DNA of 48,408 bases from Pantoea septica (GTDB taxonomy: Bacteria; Pseudomonadota; Gammaproteobacteria; Enterobacterales; Enterobacteriaceae): positions 1 through 48,408 of the forward strand of contig NZ_MLJJ01000032.1 of NCBI RefSeq assembly GCF_002095575.1, in the 5' to 3' direction. Numbering within the stretch: the stretch's first letter is position 1; the number at the start of each line of letters is the position of its first letter. The position numbers and the translations under genes were made by a program. Below are positions 36,556-47,443 of the stretch, piece after piece. The notes under the pieces were generated by a model that was given only the letters and a program-made list of their open reading frames with translations, was not told where the DNA came from and made no database searches.

Positions 36556-37722
36556 ATGAACTTACACGAATACCAGGCGAAACAGCTGTTTGCACGGTAT
36601 GGTATGCCGGCACCCACCGGCTACGCCTGCACTACGCCACGCGAAGCGGAAGAAGCGGCCTCTAAAATTGGTTCTGGCCCGTGGGTAGTGAAATGTCAGG
36701 TTCATGCCGGCGGACGCGGTAAAGCGGGCGGCGTGAAAGTGGTTAACAGCAAAGAAGAGATTCGCGCTTTCGCTGAGCACTGGCTGGGCAAACGCCTGGT
36801 GACCTATCAAACTGACGCCGACGGCCAGCCGGTAAACCAGATTCTGGTTGAAGCGGCGACCGACATCGATCAGGAACTCTATCTGGGCGCGGTGGTTGAC
36901 CGTGCGACCCGTCGCGTGGTCTTTATGGCCTCGACCGAAGGCGGCGTCGAGATTGAGAAAGTGGCGGAAGAGACCCCGCACCTGATCCACAAAATGGCGC
37001 TCGATCCGCTGACCGGCCCGCAGCCTTATCAGGGCCGCGAGCTGGCGTTCAAACTTGGCCTGACCGGCAAACAGGTCAGCCAGTTCACGAAAATCTTTAT
37101 GGGCCTGGCGACGCTGTTTCTGGAGCGCGACCTGGCGCTGGTTGAGATCAACCCGCTGGTCATCACCAAACAGGGCGATCTGGTCTGCCTCGACGGCAAG
37201 CTGGGCGTGGACGGCAACGCGCTGTTCCGTCAGCCGGAGCTGCGCGAAATGCGCGATCCGAGCCAGGAAGACCCGCGCGAAGCGCACGCCACGCAGTGGG
37301 AGCTGAACTACGTTGCGCTGGAAGGCAACATCGGCTGTATGGTCAACGGCGCAGGTCTGGCGATGGGCACCATGGACATCGTTAAGCACCACGGCGGCCA
37401 GCCGGCTAACTTCCTCGACGTGGGCGGCGGCGCGACCAAAGAGCGCGTTACCGAAGCCTTTAAAATCATCCTTTCTGACGACGCGGTAAAAGCGGTATTC
37501 GTTAACATCTTCGGCGGCATCGTGCGCTGCGACCTGATCGCCGACGGCATCATCGGCGCGGTGGCGGAAGTCGGCGTCAACGTGCCGGTCGTGGTGCGTC
37601 TGGAAGGAAACAACGCTGAGCTGGGCGCACAGAAACTGGCGGACAGCGGACTGAACATCATTGCAGCAACCAGCCTGACAGACGCGGCACAGCGCGTCGT
37701 TGCGGCTGCGGAGGGGAAATAA
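36556..37722 (+). CDS. sucC: Succinyl-CoA synthetase beta subunit
   Basis: SucC binds nucleotide and, with SucD, converts succinyl-CoA to succinate while making ATP or GTP. The 388 residues equal the E. coli length. The N-terminal ATP-grasp fold starts [16 protein letters not shown], with [15 protein letters not shown] for phosphate binding and VEINPLV for metal binding. [13 protein letters not shown] and [10 protein letters not shown] are the interface motifs at the C-terminal half. Its stop overlaps the sucD start as TAATG. Confidence 0.98.
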   Translation: MNLHEYQAKQLFARYGMPAPTGYACTTPREAEEAASKIGSGPWVVKCQVHAGGRGKAGGVKVVNSKEEIRAFAEHWLGKRLVTYQTDADGQPVNQILVEAATDIDQELYLGAVVDRATRRVVFMASTEGGVEIEKVAEETPHLIHKMALDPLTGPQPYQGRELAFKLGLTGKQVSQFTKIFMGLATLFLERDLALVEINPLVITKQGDLVCLDGKLGVDGNALFRQPELREMRDPSQEDPREAHATQWELNYVALEGNIGCMVNGAGLAMGTMDIVKHHGGQPANFLDVGGGATKERVTEAFKIILSDDAVKAVFVNIFGGIVRCDLIADGIIGAVAEVGVNVPVVVRLEGNNAELGAQKLADSGLNIIAATSLTDAAQRVVAAAEGK

Positions 37723-38597
37723 TGTCTATTCTGATCGACAAAAACACTAAAGTGATTTGCCAGGGTTTTACTGGCGGTCAGGGTACGTTCCACTCTGAGC
37801 AGGCGCTGGCTTACGGCACGCAGCTGGTTGGCGGCGTGACGCCGGGCAAAGGCGGCACCACCCATCTCGGCCTGCCGGTGTTCAACACCGTGCGCGAAGC
37901 GGTAGAAGCCACCGGCGCGACGGCGACCGTGATCTACGTTCCGGCGCCGTTCTGCAAAGACGGCATTTTGGAAGCGATCGATGCGGGCATCAAGCTGATC
38001 ATCACCATCACCGAAGGCATCCCGACGCTGGATATGCTGACGATTAAAGTGAAGCTGGACGAAGCGGGCGTGCGCATGATCGGCCCGAACTGTCCGGGCG
38101 TGATCACCCCAGGCGAATGCAAAATCGGCATCATGCCGGGCCACATCCATCAGCCGGGCCGCGTCGGCATCGTGTCGCGCTCCGGCACCCTGACCTATGA
38201 AGCGGTGAAACAGACCACGGACATCGGCTACGGCCAGTCGACCTGCGTCGGCATCGGCGGCGACCCGATCCCGGGCTCCAACTTCATCGACATCCTGAAA
38301 ATGTTCCAGGATGACCCGCAGACCGAAGCGATCGTCATGATCGGCGAAATCGGCGGCAGCGCGGAAGAAGAGGCGGCGGCGTTCATTAAAGAGCACGTCA
38401 CCAAACCGGTTGTCGGCTATATCGCGGGCGTTACCGCGCCGAAAGGCAAGCGTATGGGCCATGCGGGCGCCATCATCGCAGGCGGCAAAGGCACGGCGGA
38501 CGAAAAGTTTGCCGCGCTGGAAGCGGCAGGCGTGAAAACCGTGCGCAGCCTCGCGGATATCGGCGACGCGGTGAAAGCGGTGCTGCCGGCTAAATAA
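37722..38597 (+). CDS. sucD: Succinyl-CoA synthetase alpha subunit
   Basis: SucD binds CoA and carries the phosphohistidine intermediate. The 291 residues compare with 289 in E. coli. The CoA-binding Rossmann part begins [24 protein letters not shown]. The phosphohistidine is in [20 protein letters not shown] near residue 246, and IGPNCPGVI and [12 protein letters not shown] are also present. It ends the sdh-suc transcript; a strong terminator follows 22 bp later. Confidence 0.98.
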   Translation: MSILIDKNTKVICQGFTGGQGTFHSEQALAYGTQLVGGVTPGKGGTTHLGLPVFNTVREAVEATGATATVIYVPAPFCKDGILEAIDAGIKLIITITEGIPTLDMLTIKVKLDEAGVRMIGPNCPGVITPGECKIGIMPGHIHQPGRVGIVSRSGTLTYEAVKQTTDIGYGQSTCVGIGGDPIPGSNFIDILKMFQDDPQTEAIVMIGEIGGSAEEEAAAFIKEHVTKPVVGYIAGVTAPKGKRMGHAGAIIAGGKGTADEKFAALEAAGVKTVRSLADIGDAVKAVLPAK

Positions 38598-38645
38598 GCG
38601 CGCACGCATTCGCTATCAGGCCACCCTTCGGGGTGGCTTTTTTTT
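38598..38645 (+). ncRNA. Possible SdhX (RybD)-like 3'-UTR sRNA from the sdh-suc mRNA
   Basis: In E. coli the 3' end of sdhCDAB-sucABCD mRNA is cut by RNase E to give SdhX, an Hfq sRNA that ends at the operon terminator. The 3' UTR here (about 48 nt) keeps a perfect intrinsic terminator with a run of eight T residues, the usual Hfq-binding end. Processing and seed sequence cannot be seen from this sequence, so this is a positional hypothesis. Confidence 0.3.
38619..38645 (+). terminator. Intrinsic terminator of sdhCDAB-sucABCD
   Basis: GCCACCC (38620-38626), loop TTCG and GGGTGGC (38631-38637) form a 7-bp stem with a UUCG tetraloop, followed by eight T residues. Confidence 0.94.
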
Positions 38646-39194
38646 GCCTGTAGAAAGAGCAGGGCGCTGAAAATTCTTATCCGGGCGCGGGGAGTAAGCG
38701 GTGGGTTCTTTTTCAGGCGGGAAGTTAAAAAGTAAAGTTAAAGGTAATGCTTTTCTTAATTACGCCATTTCTCAGTGACAACTAATTAACAATATTCTTA
38801 AGGCTACATATCTGGAAAATAAAAGCGTTAATCCAGATCAATAGTTCGCGATATTTAACAAATTTTACTGCTGGCAAAGCGTAAGCCAACCGGTTTTAAT
38901 TGCGCTGCATCAATTCAGTCGTTTCCAATAACATCCAGGAGATTGCGCCAGGCCGCGCCAAATCAATGCTGCCGGCTTTTCTCTCTCGCCTGCCTGAAAT
39001 CAACTGAATGGTGCTTTTCGGGGAAATTTCACCACTGTTACTCGCTCACGTCGGGCCGCGGATGCGTCTGATCCGTCGGTAACAAAAAGCTGGAATTAAT
39101 AACAGTCGTTCCTGAATCTTATTCTCTGCGTCAATGCCAGTTATTCGCCGTTGTTATTCGCAGAGTAAGGTCATGCGAGGAGCAAGGAGTCATT
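38646..39194 (+). other. cydA upstream control region
   Basis: This 549-bp stretch has no gene. The part at 38730-38920 is A/T-rich, with repeated GTTAA/TTAAC-like words (for example AACTAATTAACAATATT near 38780 and TATTTAACAAATTTTA near 38850), the kind of sequence bound by ArcA. A half-good FNR-like site lies at 38900-38913. A leader stem, CTCTGCG (39124-39130) with CGCAGAG (39159-39165), extended by CTTA/TAAG, lies just before the cydA ribosome binding site AAGGAG. In E. coli cydAB is driven from several promoters here under ArcA, FNR and H-NS; I could not place a single promoter with confidence. Confidence 0.7.
38900..38913. promoter_or_regulatory. FNR-like site upstream of cydA
   Basis: TTGCG-CTGC-ATCAA matches 8 of the 10 conserved FNR positions (TTGAT-N4-ATCAA); only the left half is imperfect. 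Its centre is 288 bp from the cydA start. FNR control of cydAB is known in E. coli, but this site is a pattern match only. Confidence 0.35.
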
Positions 39195-40766
39195 ATGCTA
39201 GATATCGTCGAGCTGTCGCGTTTACAGTTTGCCTTAACGGCGATGTACCATTTCCTGTTTGTCCCGCTTACGCTCGGTATGGCGTTTTTGCTGGCGATCA
39301 TGGAAACGGTTTACGTCCTGAGCGGCAAACAAATCTATAAAGATATGACCAAATTCTGGGGCAAGTTATTCGGGATTAACTTTGCGCTGGGCGTGGCCAC
39401 CGGTCTGACCATGGAGTTTCAGTTCGGAACCAACTGGTCTTATTACTCTCACTACGTCGGCGACATCTTCGGTGCGCCGCTCGCCATCGAAGGGCTGATG
39501 GCGTTCTTCCTGGAATCCACCTTCGTCGGTCTCTTTTTCTTCGGCTGGGATCGCCTGAGCAAAAAGCAGCATCTGGCGGTTACCTGGCTGGTGGCGCTGG
39601 GTTCTAACCTGTCGGCGCTCTGGATCCTGGTGGCGAACGGCTGGATGCAGAATCCCATCGCCTCCGCGTTCAACTACGAAACCATGCGAATGGAGATGCT
39701 GAGCTTCTCTGAACTGGTGCTCAATCCGGTGGCGCAGGTGAAGTTCGTGCATACCGTGGCAGCGGGTTATACCACCGGCGCCATGTTTATTCTCGGCATC
39801 AGCGCCTGGTATCTGCTTAAGGGACGCGACGTCGCCTTTGCGAAACGCTCGTTCGCCATCGCCGCCAGCTTCGGCATGGCGGCGGTGCTGTCGGTTATCG
39901 TACTGGGCGACGAATCGGGTTACGAAATGGGCGACGTGCAGAAAACCAAGCTGGCCGCTATCGAAGCTGAATGGGATACCCAGCCCGCGCCGGCGGCCTT
40001 TACGCTGTTCGGCCTGCCGGATCAGGGTAAGCAGGAAAACGCCGCGGCGGTGCAGATCCCCGGCCTGCTTGGCCTGATCGCCACGCGCTCTGTCGATACG
40101 CCGGTCACCGGCCTGAAAGATCTGATGGCGCAGCATGAGGTGCGCATCCGCAACGGCATGAAAGCCTACGCGCTGCTGAATCAGTTGCGCAGCGGCAGCG
40201 CAGATCCGGCGGTGCGCGAGGCCTTCGACCGGAGCAAACAGGATCTGGGCTACGGCCTGCTGCTGAAACGCTATACCCCGAACGTGGCGGATGCCACCGA
40301 GGCGCAAATCAGGCAGGCGGTGAAAGACTCTATTCCGCGCGTGGCGCCGCTCTATTTCGCCTTCCGCATTATGGTGCTGGCGGGCGTGCTGCTGCTGGTC
40401 ATTATCACCTTCTCGTTCTGGAGCGTGATCCGCAATCGCGTCGGCAAGCATCGCTGGCTGCTTAAGGCGGCGCTCTACGGCATACCGCTGCCGTGGATCG
40501 CAGTCGAGGCGGGCTGGTTCGTCGCCGAATATGGACGCCAGCCGTGGGCGATCGGCGAAGTGCTGCCGACCTCGGTGGCCAACTCGTCGCTCACCGTGGG
40601 CGATCTGCTCTTCTCCATGCTGCTGATCTGCGGTCTCTATACGCTGTTCCTCGTGGCGGAGATGTATCTGATGTTTAAATTCGCGCGCCTCGGGCCGAGT
40701 AGCCTGAAAACCGGACGCTATCACCATGAGCAGGTCGCGGCGGCGGCTGAGCCGGTTCGCGGTTAA
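39195..40766 (+). CDS. cydA: Cytochrome bd-I ubiquinol oxidase subunit I
   Basis: CydA binds hemes b558, b595 and d and oxidises ubiquinol, giving high-affinity oxygen respiration. The 523 residues compare with 522 in E. coli. His19 (heme ligand) is in AMYHFLFVP, the other heme His is in [10 protein letters not shown] near 186, and the GRQPW signature is in [12 protein letters not shown] near 450. The long Q-loop (about 250-385, with [13 protein letters not shown]) is the L-type of proteobacterial enzymes. The ATG follows AAGGAG. cydB follows 11 bp later. Confidence 0.98.
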   Translation: MLDIVELSRLQFALTAMYHFLFVPLTLGMAFLLAIMETVYVLSGKQIYKDMTKFWGKLFGINFALGVATGLTMEFQFGTNWSYYSHYVGDIFGAPLAIEGLMAFFLESTFVGLFFFGWDRLSKKQHLAVTWLVALGSNLSALWILVANGWMQNPIASAFNYETMRMEMLSFSELVLNPVAQVKFVHTVAAGYTTGAMFILGISAWYLLKGRDVAFAKRSFAIAASFGMAAVLSVIVLGDESGYEMGDVQKTKLAAIEAEWDTQPAPAAFTLFGLPDQGKQENAAAVQIPGLLGLIATRSVDTPVTGLKDLMAQHEVRIRNGMKAYALLNQLRSGSADPAVREAFDRSKQDLGYGLLLKRYTPNVADATEAQIRQAVKDSIPRVAPLYFAFRIMVLAGVLLLVIITFSFWSVIRNRVGKHRWLLKAALYGIPLPWIAVEAGWFVAEYGRQPWAIGEVLPTSVANSSLTVGDLLFSMLLICGLYTLFLVAEMYLMFKFARLGPSSLKTGRYHHEQVAAAAEPVRG

Positions 40767-40777
40767 GGAGAGCAACC

Positions 40778-41917
40778 ATGTTTGATTATGAAGTTCTGCG
40801 CTTTGTCTGGTGGCTGCTGATCGGCATTCTGCTGGTGGGCTTCGCCGTAGCGGACGGCTTTGATATGGGCGTCGGCATGCTGACGCGACTGATGGGGCGC
40901 AACGACACCGAACGCCGCATTATGATCAACAGCATCGCGCCGCACTGGGACGGCAACCAGGTCTGGCTGATCACCGCAGGCGGGGCGCTGTTCGCCGCCT
41001 GGCCGATGGTTTATGCCGCCGCCTTCTCCGGCTTCTATGTGGCGATGATTCTGGTGCTGGCGTCGCTCTTTTTTCGTCCGGTAGGATTCGATTATCGTTC
41101 TAAAATTGAAGATATGCGCTGGCGAGGCATGTGGGACTGGGGCGTCTTTATCGGCAGCTTCGTGCCGCCGCTGGTGATTGGCGTCGCGTTCGGCAATCTG
41201 CTGCAGGGCGTGCCGTTCCGCGCGGATGAATTTTTGCGCCTCGACTACACCGGCAACTTCTTCCAGCTGCTCAATCCGTTCGGGCTGCTGGCGGGCGCGA
41301 TCAGCGTCGCGATGATCCTGACGCAGGGCGCGACTTATCTGCAAATGCGCACCGCAGGCGAGCTGCATCTGCGTTCGCGGGCGGTGGCGCAGGTGGCGGC
41401 GCTGGTGATGATGGTCTGCTTCGCGCTGGCGGGCGTCTGGGTGAAATATGGCATCGACGGCTACGTTATTACCAGCGCCATCGATCACCACGCCGCGTCG
41501 AACCCGCTGGGCAAAACCGTGGTGCGCGAGGCGGGCGCCTGGCTGGCGAACTTTAACCATATGCCGGCGCTGTGGCTCTTTCCGCTGCTCGGCGTGGTGC
41601 TGCCGCTGCTGACGGTCATTTTCTCGCGCTGCGAGAAGGGCGGCTGGGCGTTCGTCAGCTCATCGCTGACGCTGGCGTGCGTTATTATGACCGCCGGCAT
41701 CGCGCTGTTTCCTTTTATTATGCCGTCGAGCATCGAACCCGGCATGAGCCTGACGATGTGGGATGCCACCTCGAGCCAGCGCACGCTGACGGTGATGACC
41801 TTCGCCGCCATTATCTTCGTCCCGATTATCCTGGCCTACACCAGCTGGTGCTACTACAAGATGTTCGGGCGGATCACTAAAGAACATATTGAGCGCAATA
41901 CGCACTCTCTCTACTGA
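40778..41917 (+). CDS. cydB: Cytochrome bd-I ubiquinol oxidase subunit II
   Basis: CydB is the pseudo-symmetric partner of CydA and carries the second proton path. The 379 residues equal the E. coli length. The opening [16 protein letters not shown] and the segment [24 protein letters not shown] with the conserved Trp-Asp pair near residue 57 are present. Eight or nine membrane segments are visible. cydX lies 15 bp after it. Confidence 0.98.
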   Translation: MFDYEVLRFVWWLLIGILLVGFAVADGFDMGVGMLTRLMGRNDTERRIMINSIAPHWDGNQVWLITAGGALFAAWPMVYAAAFSGFYVAMILVLASLFFRPVGFDYRSKIEDMRWRGMWDWGVFIGSFVPPLVIGVAFGNLLQGVPFRADEFLRLDYTGNFFQLLNPFGLLAGAISVAMILTQGATYLQMRTAGELHLRSRAVAQVAALVMMVCFALAGVWVKYGIDGYVITSAIDHHAASNPLGKTVVREAGAWLANFNHMPALWLFPLLGVVLPLLTVIFSRCEKGGWAFVSSSLTLACVIMTAGIALFPFIMPSSIEPGMSLTMWDATSSQRTLTVMTFAAIIFVPIILAYTSWCYYKMFGRITKEHIERNTHSLY

Positions 41918-41932
41918 TTAAGGAGACGACGC

Positions 41933-42046
41933 ATGTGGTATTTTGCCTGGATTCTCGGCACCCTGCTGGCCTGCGCTTTCGGCATCATCACCGCGCTGGC
42001 GCTTGAACACGTTGAAGACAGCGCTGCGCAGGACAAGCGCGCCTGA
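41933..42046 (+). CDS. cydX: CydX, small subunit of cytochrome bd-I
   Basis: This 37-residue single-membrane-segment protein begins MWYFAWILGTLLAC, as in E. coli CydX (also 37 residues), with the conserved Glu in ALALEHVE. It is needed for stable heme-containing cytochrome bd. AAGGAG lies 6 bp before its ATG. Its TGA overlaps the ybgE start as TGATG. Confidence 0.96.
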   Translation: MWYFAWILGTLLACAFGIITALALEHVEDSAAQDKRA

Positions 42047-42339
42047 TGCGCAAACTGATTCGGACGTCATACCGTCTGATGAACAAAGGGCCTTTGCGGG
42101 CCCTTTCGCTCATCCTGGCGCTGATTATCGCGGGCTGCCTGTTCTGGGATCCCTCGCGCTACGCCGCGCACACCAGCACACTCTCGGTCTGGCAGGGCAT
42201 CCTGGTTATCTGGGCGGTATGCGCCGGCGTTATCCATGGCGTAGGCTTTCATCCGCGCAGGACGCGCTGGCAGGCGCTCTTCTCGCCGCTGGTGGCCCTG
42301 ATCGTACTGCTGTTCGCGCTTTACTGGTTCTGGCGCTGA
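42046..42339 (+). CDS. ybgE: YbgE, cyd-operon membrane protein
   Basis: This is a 97-residue inner-membrane protein of the cyd-operon YbgE family (E. coli 97). Three hydrophobic segments are visible at about 20-33, 47-65 and 80-96. A conserved-looking GVIHGVGFHPRR lies between the last two. It is translated by overlap with cydX. Its role in bd-oxidase activity is not settled. A 177-bp gap to ybgC follows, with TATAGT at 42478-42483 as a lone -10-like word. Confidence 0.93.
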   Translation: MRKLIRTSYRLMNKGPLRALSLILALIIAGCLFWDPSRYAAHTSTLSVWQGILVIWAVCAGVIHGVGFHPRRTRWQALFSPLVALIVLLFALYWFWR

Positions 42340-42516
42340 TGCGAAATATCCGCCGTTGGTCGTGGGGTATTGTCAGCGGCAGGTCAAGAAATCTACTGAA
42401 AATCCTTCTGATTGTTACCTTCCGATAATTATTTTCTCCTGGCTCTGGCATCCCATTCCCAACCCGAAATCTCTTGCGTATAGTAGCAACGTTTAAAAAC
42501 GAGACCGGGATGTAGA

Positions 42517-43604
<1,088 letters not shown>

Positions 43605-43617
43605 GCGGAGGTAACTC

Positions 43618-44046
43618 ATGGCCAGAGTACGTGGTCGCGGCCGCCGCGACCTGAAATCGGAAATTAATATCGTTCCGCTGCTCGACGTCCTGCTGGTGCT
43701 GCTGCTGATCTTTATGGCGACAGCGCCGATTATTACCCAGAGCGTAGAAGTGGACCTGCCGGACGCCACCGATTCGAAAACGGTCTCCAGCGACGATAAT
43801 CCGCCGGTGATCGTTGAGGTCTCAGGCGTTGGTCAGTACAGCCTGGTGGTGGATCACGATCGTATGGAGCAGTTGCCGCCGGAACAGGTGGTGAGCGAGG
43901 CGCAGCGTCGCATCGAGGCGAATCCGAAAACCGTCTTTTTAATCGGCGGCGCAAAGGATGTGCCCTATGACGAAATTATTAAAGCGCTCAACCTGCTGCA
44001 TCAGGCAGGCGTTAAATCTGTCGGTTTGATGACGCAGCCGATTTAA
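43618..44046 (+). CDS. tolR: TolR, proton-channel partner of TolQ
   Basis: TolR is an ExbD-like protein of 142 residues, as in E. coli. One membrane segment (about 17-40) contains the proton-carrying Asp23 in VPLLDVLLVLLLIFM. The periplasmic domain ends with the predicted amphipathic part around VGLMTQPI. It lies between tolQ and tolA in the tol operon. Confidence 0.98.
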   Translation: MARVRGRGRRDLKSEINIVPLLDVLLVLLLIFMATAPIITQSVEVDLPDATDSKTVSSDDNPPVIVEVSGVGQYSLVVDHDRMEQLPPEQVVSEAQRRIEANPKTVFLIGGAKDVPYDEIIKALNLLHQAGVKSVGLMTQPI

Positions 44047-44073
44047 AGTCGAACCGTTTTTTGGGAACCGAGT

Positions 44074-45429
44074 GTGTCGAAGGCAACCGAGCAAAACGAG
44101 AAGTTAAAGCGCGCGATAATTATATCGGTGGCTCTGCACGTGGTACTGATCGCCCTGCTGATCTGGAGCTCCTTCAACGAGAATATTGAGGCGAGCGGCG
44201 GAGGCGGCGGCAGCGATATCGACGCGGTGATGGTCGATCCCGGCGCCGTGGTAGAACAGTACAACCGTCAGCAGAACCAGAAAAGCGACAGCCAGCGCGC
44301 CGAGCAGCAGCGTGAGAAGCAGGCGCAGCAGCAGGCTGAAGAGCTGCAGCAGAAGCAGGCCGCGGAACAGCAGCGTCTGAAGGCGCTGGAAAAAGAGCGT
44401 CTGCAGGCGCAGGAAGCGGCAAAAGCGCAGGCTGAACAGCAGAAACAGGCGGAAGCGGCGGCTAAAGCGGCGCAGGAGCAGCAGAAAGCGGCCGAGGCGG
44501 CCGCGGCGAAGGCGAAAGCCGATGCGAAAGCGGAAGCGCAGGCGCAGGCCAAAGCGGCGGCCGAGGCGGCGCAGAAGGCGGAAGAACAGGCGAAACAGGC
44601 CGCCGCCGACGCGAAGAAAAAAGCGGAAGAGCAGGCGAAAGCCGCCGCCGCGTCCGCCGCCAAAGAGAAAGCGGTGGCCGACGCGAAAGCGGCAGCCGAT
44701 GCGAAGGCAAAAGCGGCAGCGGAGGCGAAAGCCAAAGCGGCGCAGGAGGCGAAAGCCAAAGCGGCCGAAGAAGCGAAAGAGAAAGCCGAAGCGGCCAAAG
44801 AGAAGGCGGCTCAGGAAGCGAAAGAGAAAGCCGAAGCGGCCAAAGAGAAGGCGGCTCAGGAAGCGAAAGAGAAAGCCGAAGCAGCTAAAGAAAAGGCGGC
44901 TCAGGAAGCGAAAGAAAAAGCAGCGGCCGAGGCGAAAGCGAAAGCCGATGCGGCCGCCAAAGCCAAAGCTGACGCCGCGGCGAAAGCCAAGGCCGCCGCC
45001 GACGCGAAGAAAAAAGCGGCGGCGGAAGCAGCGAAAAACAGCAGTGATGTCGACGATCTGCTCGGCGGCCTGGCGTCTGGTAAGAATGCACCGAAAAGTG
45101 GCGCGGCCGGCGGCGGCGGCGCGGCAGGGCAGGGCAACCAGAAAAAAGCCGGCGCATCGGGCGCAGAGATTAACTCTTATCTGGGACAGGTTGTGGGCGC
45201 GATTCAGAGCCGCTTCTACGATGCTGATACTTATAAGGGGAAAGAGTGTAACCTGCGTATCAAGCTGGCGCCGGATGGTTTGCTGATTGACGTCAAATCT
45301 GAAGGCGGCGACCCGGCGTTATGCCAGGCGGCGATCGCTGCCGCGAAGCAGGCTCATATTCCTAAGCCGCCATCGCAAGCAGTGTATGAAGTGTTTAAAA
45401 ACGCGCCAATGCGTTTCAAACCGGAATAA
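44074..45429 (+). CDS. tolA: TolA, trans-envelope spanning protein
   Basis: TolA is anchored in the inner membrane and reaches the outer membrane to pull on Pal/TolB during cell constriction. GTG start at 44074. Domain I (1-45) has one membrane segment, IIISVALHVVLIALLIWS. Domain II (about 75-330) is a long Ala/Lys/Glu/Gln-rich helix. Domain III (about 350-451) has the conserved YLGQVVGAIQSRFYD, CNLRIKLAPDG and Cys pair. The length is 451 residues against 421 in E. coli; the extra length is in domain II, which contains a tandem 45-bp repeat (44781-44915). Confidence 0.97.
   Translation: MSKATEQNEKLKRAIIISVALHVVLIALLIWSSFNENIEASGGGGGSDIDAVMVDPGAVVEQYNRQQNQKSDSQRAEQQREKQAQQQAEELQQKQAAEQQRLKALEKERLQAQEAAKAQAEQQKQAEAAAKAAQEQQKAAEAAAAKAKADAKAEAQAQAKAAAEAAQKAEEQAKQAAADAKKKAEEQAKAAAASAAKEKAVADAKAAADAKAKAAAEAKAKAAQEAKAKAAEEAKEKAEAAKEKAAQEAKEKAEAAKEKAAQEAKEKAEAAKEKAAQEAKEKAAAEAKAKADAAAKAKADAAAKAKAAADAKKKAAAEAAKNSSDVDDLLGGLASGKNAPKSGAAGGGGAAGQGNQKKAGASGAEINSYLGQVVGAIQSRFYDADTYKGKECNLRIKLAPDGLLIDVKSEGGDPALCQAAIAAAKQAHIPKPPSQAVYEVFKNAPMRFKPE
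44781..44915 (+). repeat. Three 45-bp tandem repeats inside tolA
   Basis: Units at 44781-44825, 44826-44870 and 44871-44915 each encode the 15 residues EKAEAAKEKAAQEAK. The first two are identical at the DNA level, and the third differs only by a few third-position changes. The unit length keeps frame and helix, so copy number can change without breaking the gene. Confidence 0.93.
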
Positions 45430-45544
45430 TGCAGTAACCCGCGGCAGGTTGGACTAAGGTTAGCTTGCCGTATTAGATGAATACTCGTGTTTTTCAGGAA
45501 CTGTGCGAATTATCATGAACTCAGGTTCAGGTAAGGGAGAAAAG

Positions 45545-46840
45545 ATGAAGCAGGCACTTCGTGTAACCTTAGGTTTTTTTGTTCTGCTGTGGGCTGCAAT
45601 GCTCCACGCAGAAGTACGCATTGAAATTACGCAGGGCGTAAACACCGCGCGCCCAATCGGCGTGGTGCCGTTTAAATGGGCTGGCTCAGGCGCTGCGCCA
45701 GAAGATGTTGGCGGCATCGTCTCCGCTGACTTACGCAACAGCGGTAAATTCAATCCCATCGACCGTTCACGTCTGCCGCAGCAGCCGACCAGCGCGCAGG
45801 AAGTACAGCCTGCCGCCTGGAGCGCGCTGGGTATCGATGCGGTGGTGGTCGGTCAGGTCACCTCTAATCCAGATGGCAGCTATCAGGTTGCGTATCAGCT
45901 GGTGGACACCGGCGGCGCGCCGGGCACCGTTCTGGCGCAGAACTCCTATAAAGTCACTAAGCAGTGGCTGCGCTATGCTGCGCACACCGCCAGTGATGAA
46001 GTGTTCGAGAAGCTGACGGGCGTCAAGGGCGCGTTCCGTACCCGTATCGCCTACGTGGTGCAGACCAACGGCGGCCAGTTCCCGTACGAACTGCGCGTAT
46101 CAGACTACGACGGCTTCAACCAGTTTGTGGTGCATCGCTCGCCGCAGCCGTTGATGTCTCCGGCCTGGTCGCCAGACGGCAGCAAAGTGGCCTATGTGAC
46201 CTTTGAAAGCGGTAAATCGGCGCTGGTGGTGCAGACGCTGTCAAACGGCGCGATTCGCCAGGTTGCCTCCTTCCCGCGTCACAACGGCGCGCCGGCCTTC
46301 TCGCCGGACGGGACGAAACTGGCTTTCGCGCTGTCGAAAACGGGCAGCCTGAATCTCTATGTGATGGATCTGGCTTCCGGCCAGACGCGTCAAATCACCG
46401 ACGGTCGCTACAACAGCACTGAGCCGAGCTGGTTCCCGGATAGCCAGACCCTGGCTTACACTTCGGATCAGGCTGGAGCGCCGCAAATTTATAAAATCGG
46501 TATCAACGGCGGTGCGCCACAACGTATTACCTGGGAAGGCTCGCAAAACCAGGATGCGGACGTCTCTGCCGATGGTAAAACGATGGTGATGATCAGCAGC
46601 GCCGGTGGCGCTCAGCATGTCGCCAAACAGGATCTGGTAACGGGAGCCGTTCAAACGTTAACGAGCACGTTCCTGGATGAATCGCCAAGTCTGGCTCCAA
46701 ACGGCACGATGGTAATCTATAGCTCTACTCAGGGGATGGGTTCCGTGTTGCAGTTGGTATCAACAGATGGGCGTTTCAAAGCGCGTCTTCCGGCAACTGA
46801 TGGACAGGTAAAATCGCCTGCCTGGTCGCCGTATCTGTAA
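45545..46840 (+). CDS. tolB: TolB, periplasmic beta-propeller of Tol-Pal
   Basis: TolB binds Pal and TolA in the periplasm. I chose the ATG at 45545 ([22 protein letters not shown]), which follows GGGAGAAA; this gives a clean 22-residue signal peptide and 431 residues (E. coli 430). The in-frame ATG at 45503 would place 14 residues before the signal. The N-terminal domain (about 23-160) is followed by a six-bladed propeller with [20 protein letters not shown] repeats. The N-terminal TolA-box region [10 protein letters not shown] is present. pal follows after 63 bp with a small hairpin. Confidence 0.97.
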   Translation: MKQALRVTLGFFVLLWAAMLHAEVRIEITQGVNTARPIGVVPFKWAGSGAAPEDVGGIVSADLRNSGKFNPIDRSRLPQQPTSAQEVQPAAWSALGIDAVVVGQVTSNPDGSYQVAYQLVDTGGAPGTVLAQNSYKVTKQWLRYAAHTASDEVFEKLTGVKGAFRTRIAYVVQTNGGQFPYELRVSDYDGFNQFVVHRSPQPLMSPAWSPDGSKVAYVTFESGKSALVVQTLSNGAIRQVASFPRHNGAPAFSPDGTKLAFALSKTGSLNLYVMDLASGQTRQITDGRYNSTEPSWFPDSQTLAYTSDQAGAPQIYKIGINGGAPQRITWEGSQNQDADVSADGKTMVMISSAGGAQHVAKQDLVTGAVQTLTSTFLDESPSLAPNGTMVIYSSTQGMGSVLQLVSTDGRFKARLPATDGQVKSPAWSPYL

Positions 46841-46849
46841 TGCATAGGT

Positions 46850-46866
46850 CCCCTGCGCAGCAGGGG
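46850..46866 (+). other. Hairpin between tolB and pal
   Basis: CCCCTGC (46850-46856), loop GCA and GCAGGGG (46860-46866) form a 7-bp stem 10 bp past the tolB stop. No T tract follows. It may stabilise the separate, abundant pal mRNA end or the tolB 3' end. Confidence 0.45.
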
Positions 46867-46903
46867 GTTAAATGTATGATAAACAATATAACAGGATAAC
46901 AAA

Positions 46904-47434
46904 ATGCAACTGAACAAAGTGCTGAAAGGGTTGATGCTGGCTCTGCCGGTTCTGGCTGTAGCCGCTTGTAGCTCACACAAAAACAACAACAATGACCAGA
47001 CTGGCATGGGCGCTGACGGCGCTTACGGCAACGGTGCTGGCATGAACGGCAGCGGCAACGGCAACATGTCTTCTGACGAGCAGGCGCGTCTGCAGATGCA
47101 GCAGCTGCAGCAGAACAACATCGTCTACTTCGGTCTGGACAAATATGACGTGCAGTCTGACTACGCTCAGATGCTGGACCAGCACGCAGCCTTCCTGCGC
47201 AGCAACCCGTCATACAAAGTGACCATCGAAGGTCACGCGGATGAGCGCGGCACGCCGGAATACAACATCGCACTGGGCGAGCGTCGTGCTAACGCCGTGA
47301 AGATGTACCTGCAGGGCAAAGGCGTGTCGGCTGACCAGATGTCTATCGTCTCTTACGGTAAAGAGAAACCGGCTGTTCTGGGTCATGACGAAGCGGCTTA
47401 CTCTAAAAACCGTCGTGCCGTTCTGGTCTACTAA
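46904..47434 (+). CDS. pal: Pal, peptidoglycan-associated lipoprotein
   Basis: Pal ties the outer membrane to peptidoglycan and is the outer-membrane end of Tol-Pal. A lipoprotein signal ends LAVAAC, so Cys22 would be lipidated. A Gly/Asn-rich flexible stretch (residues about 25-52) is followed by an OmpA-like domain with [25 protein letters not shown] and NRRAVLVY. The 176 residues compare with 173 in E. coli. cpoB follows 9 bp later. Confidence 0.98.
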   Translation: MQLNKVLKGLMLALPVLAVAACSSHKNNNNDQTGMGADGAYGNGAGMNGSGNGNMSSDEQARLQMQQLQQNNIVYFGLDKYDVQSDYAQMLDQHAAFLRSNPSYKVTIEGHADERGTPEYNIALGERRANAVKMYLQGKGVSADQMSIVSYGKEKPAVLGHDEAAYSKNRRAVLVY

Positions 47435-47443
47435 GAGAATCAC

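Noticed and set aside
39366..40775. 469-codon open frame antisense to cydA
   Set aside because: It is opposite cydA, rich in Gln/His/Arg, with no membrane segments or motifs; a shadow frame.
44781..44915. Possible CRISPR-like array
   Set aside because: The repeats are contiguous, in frame and coding, without spacers; they are a tandem repeat in tolA.
44268..45286. Open frames in other registers of tolA (Ala/Cys/Ser-rich antisense, Arg/Lys-rich sense)
   Set aside because: They are a by-product of the repetitive GCG/AAA codons of the TolA helix.
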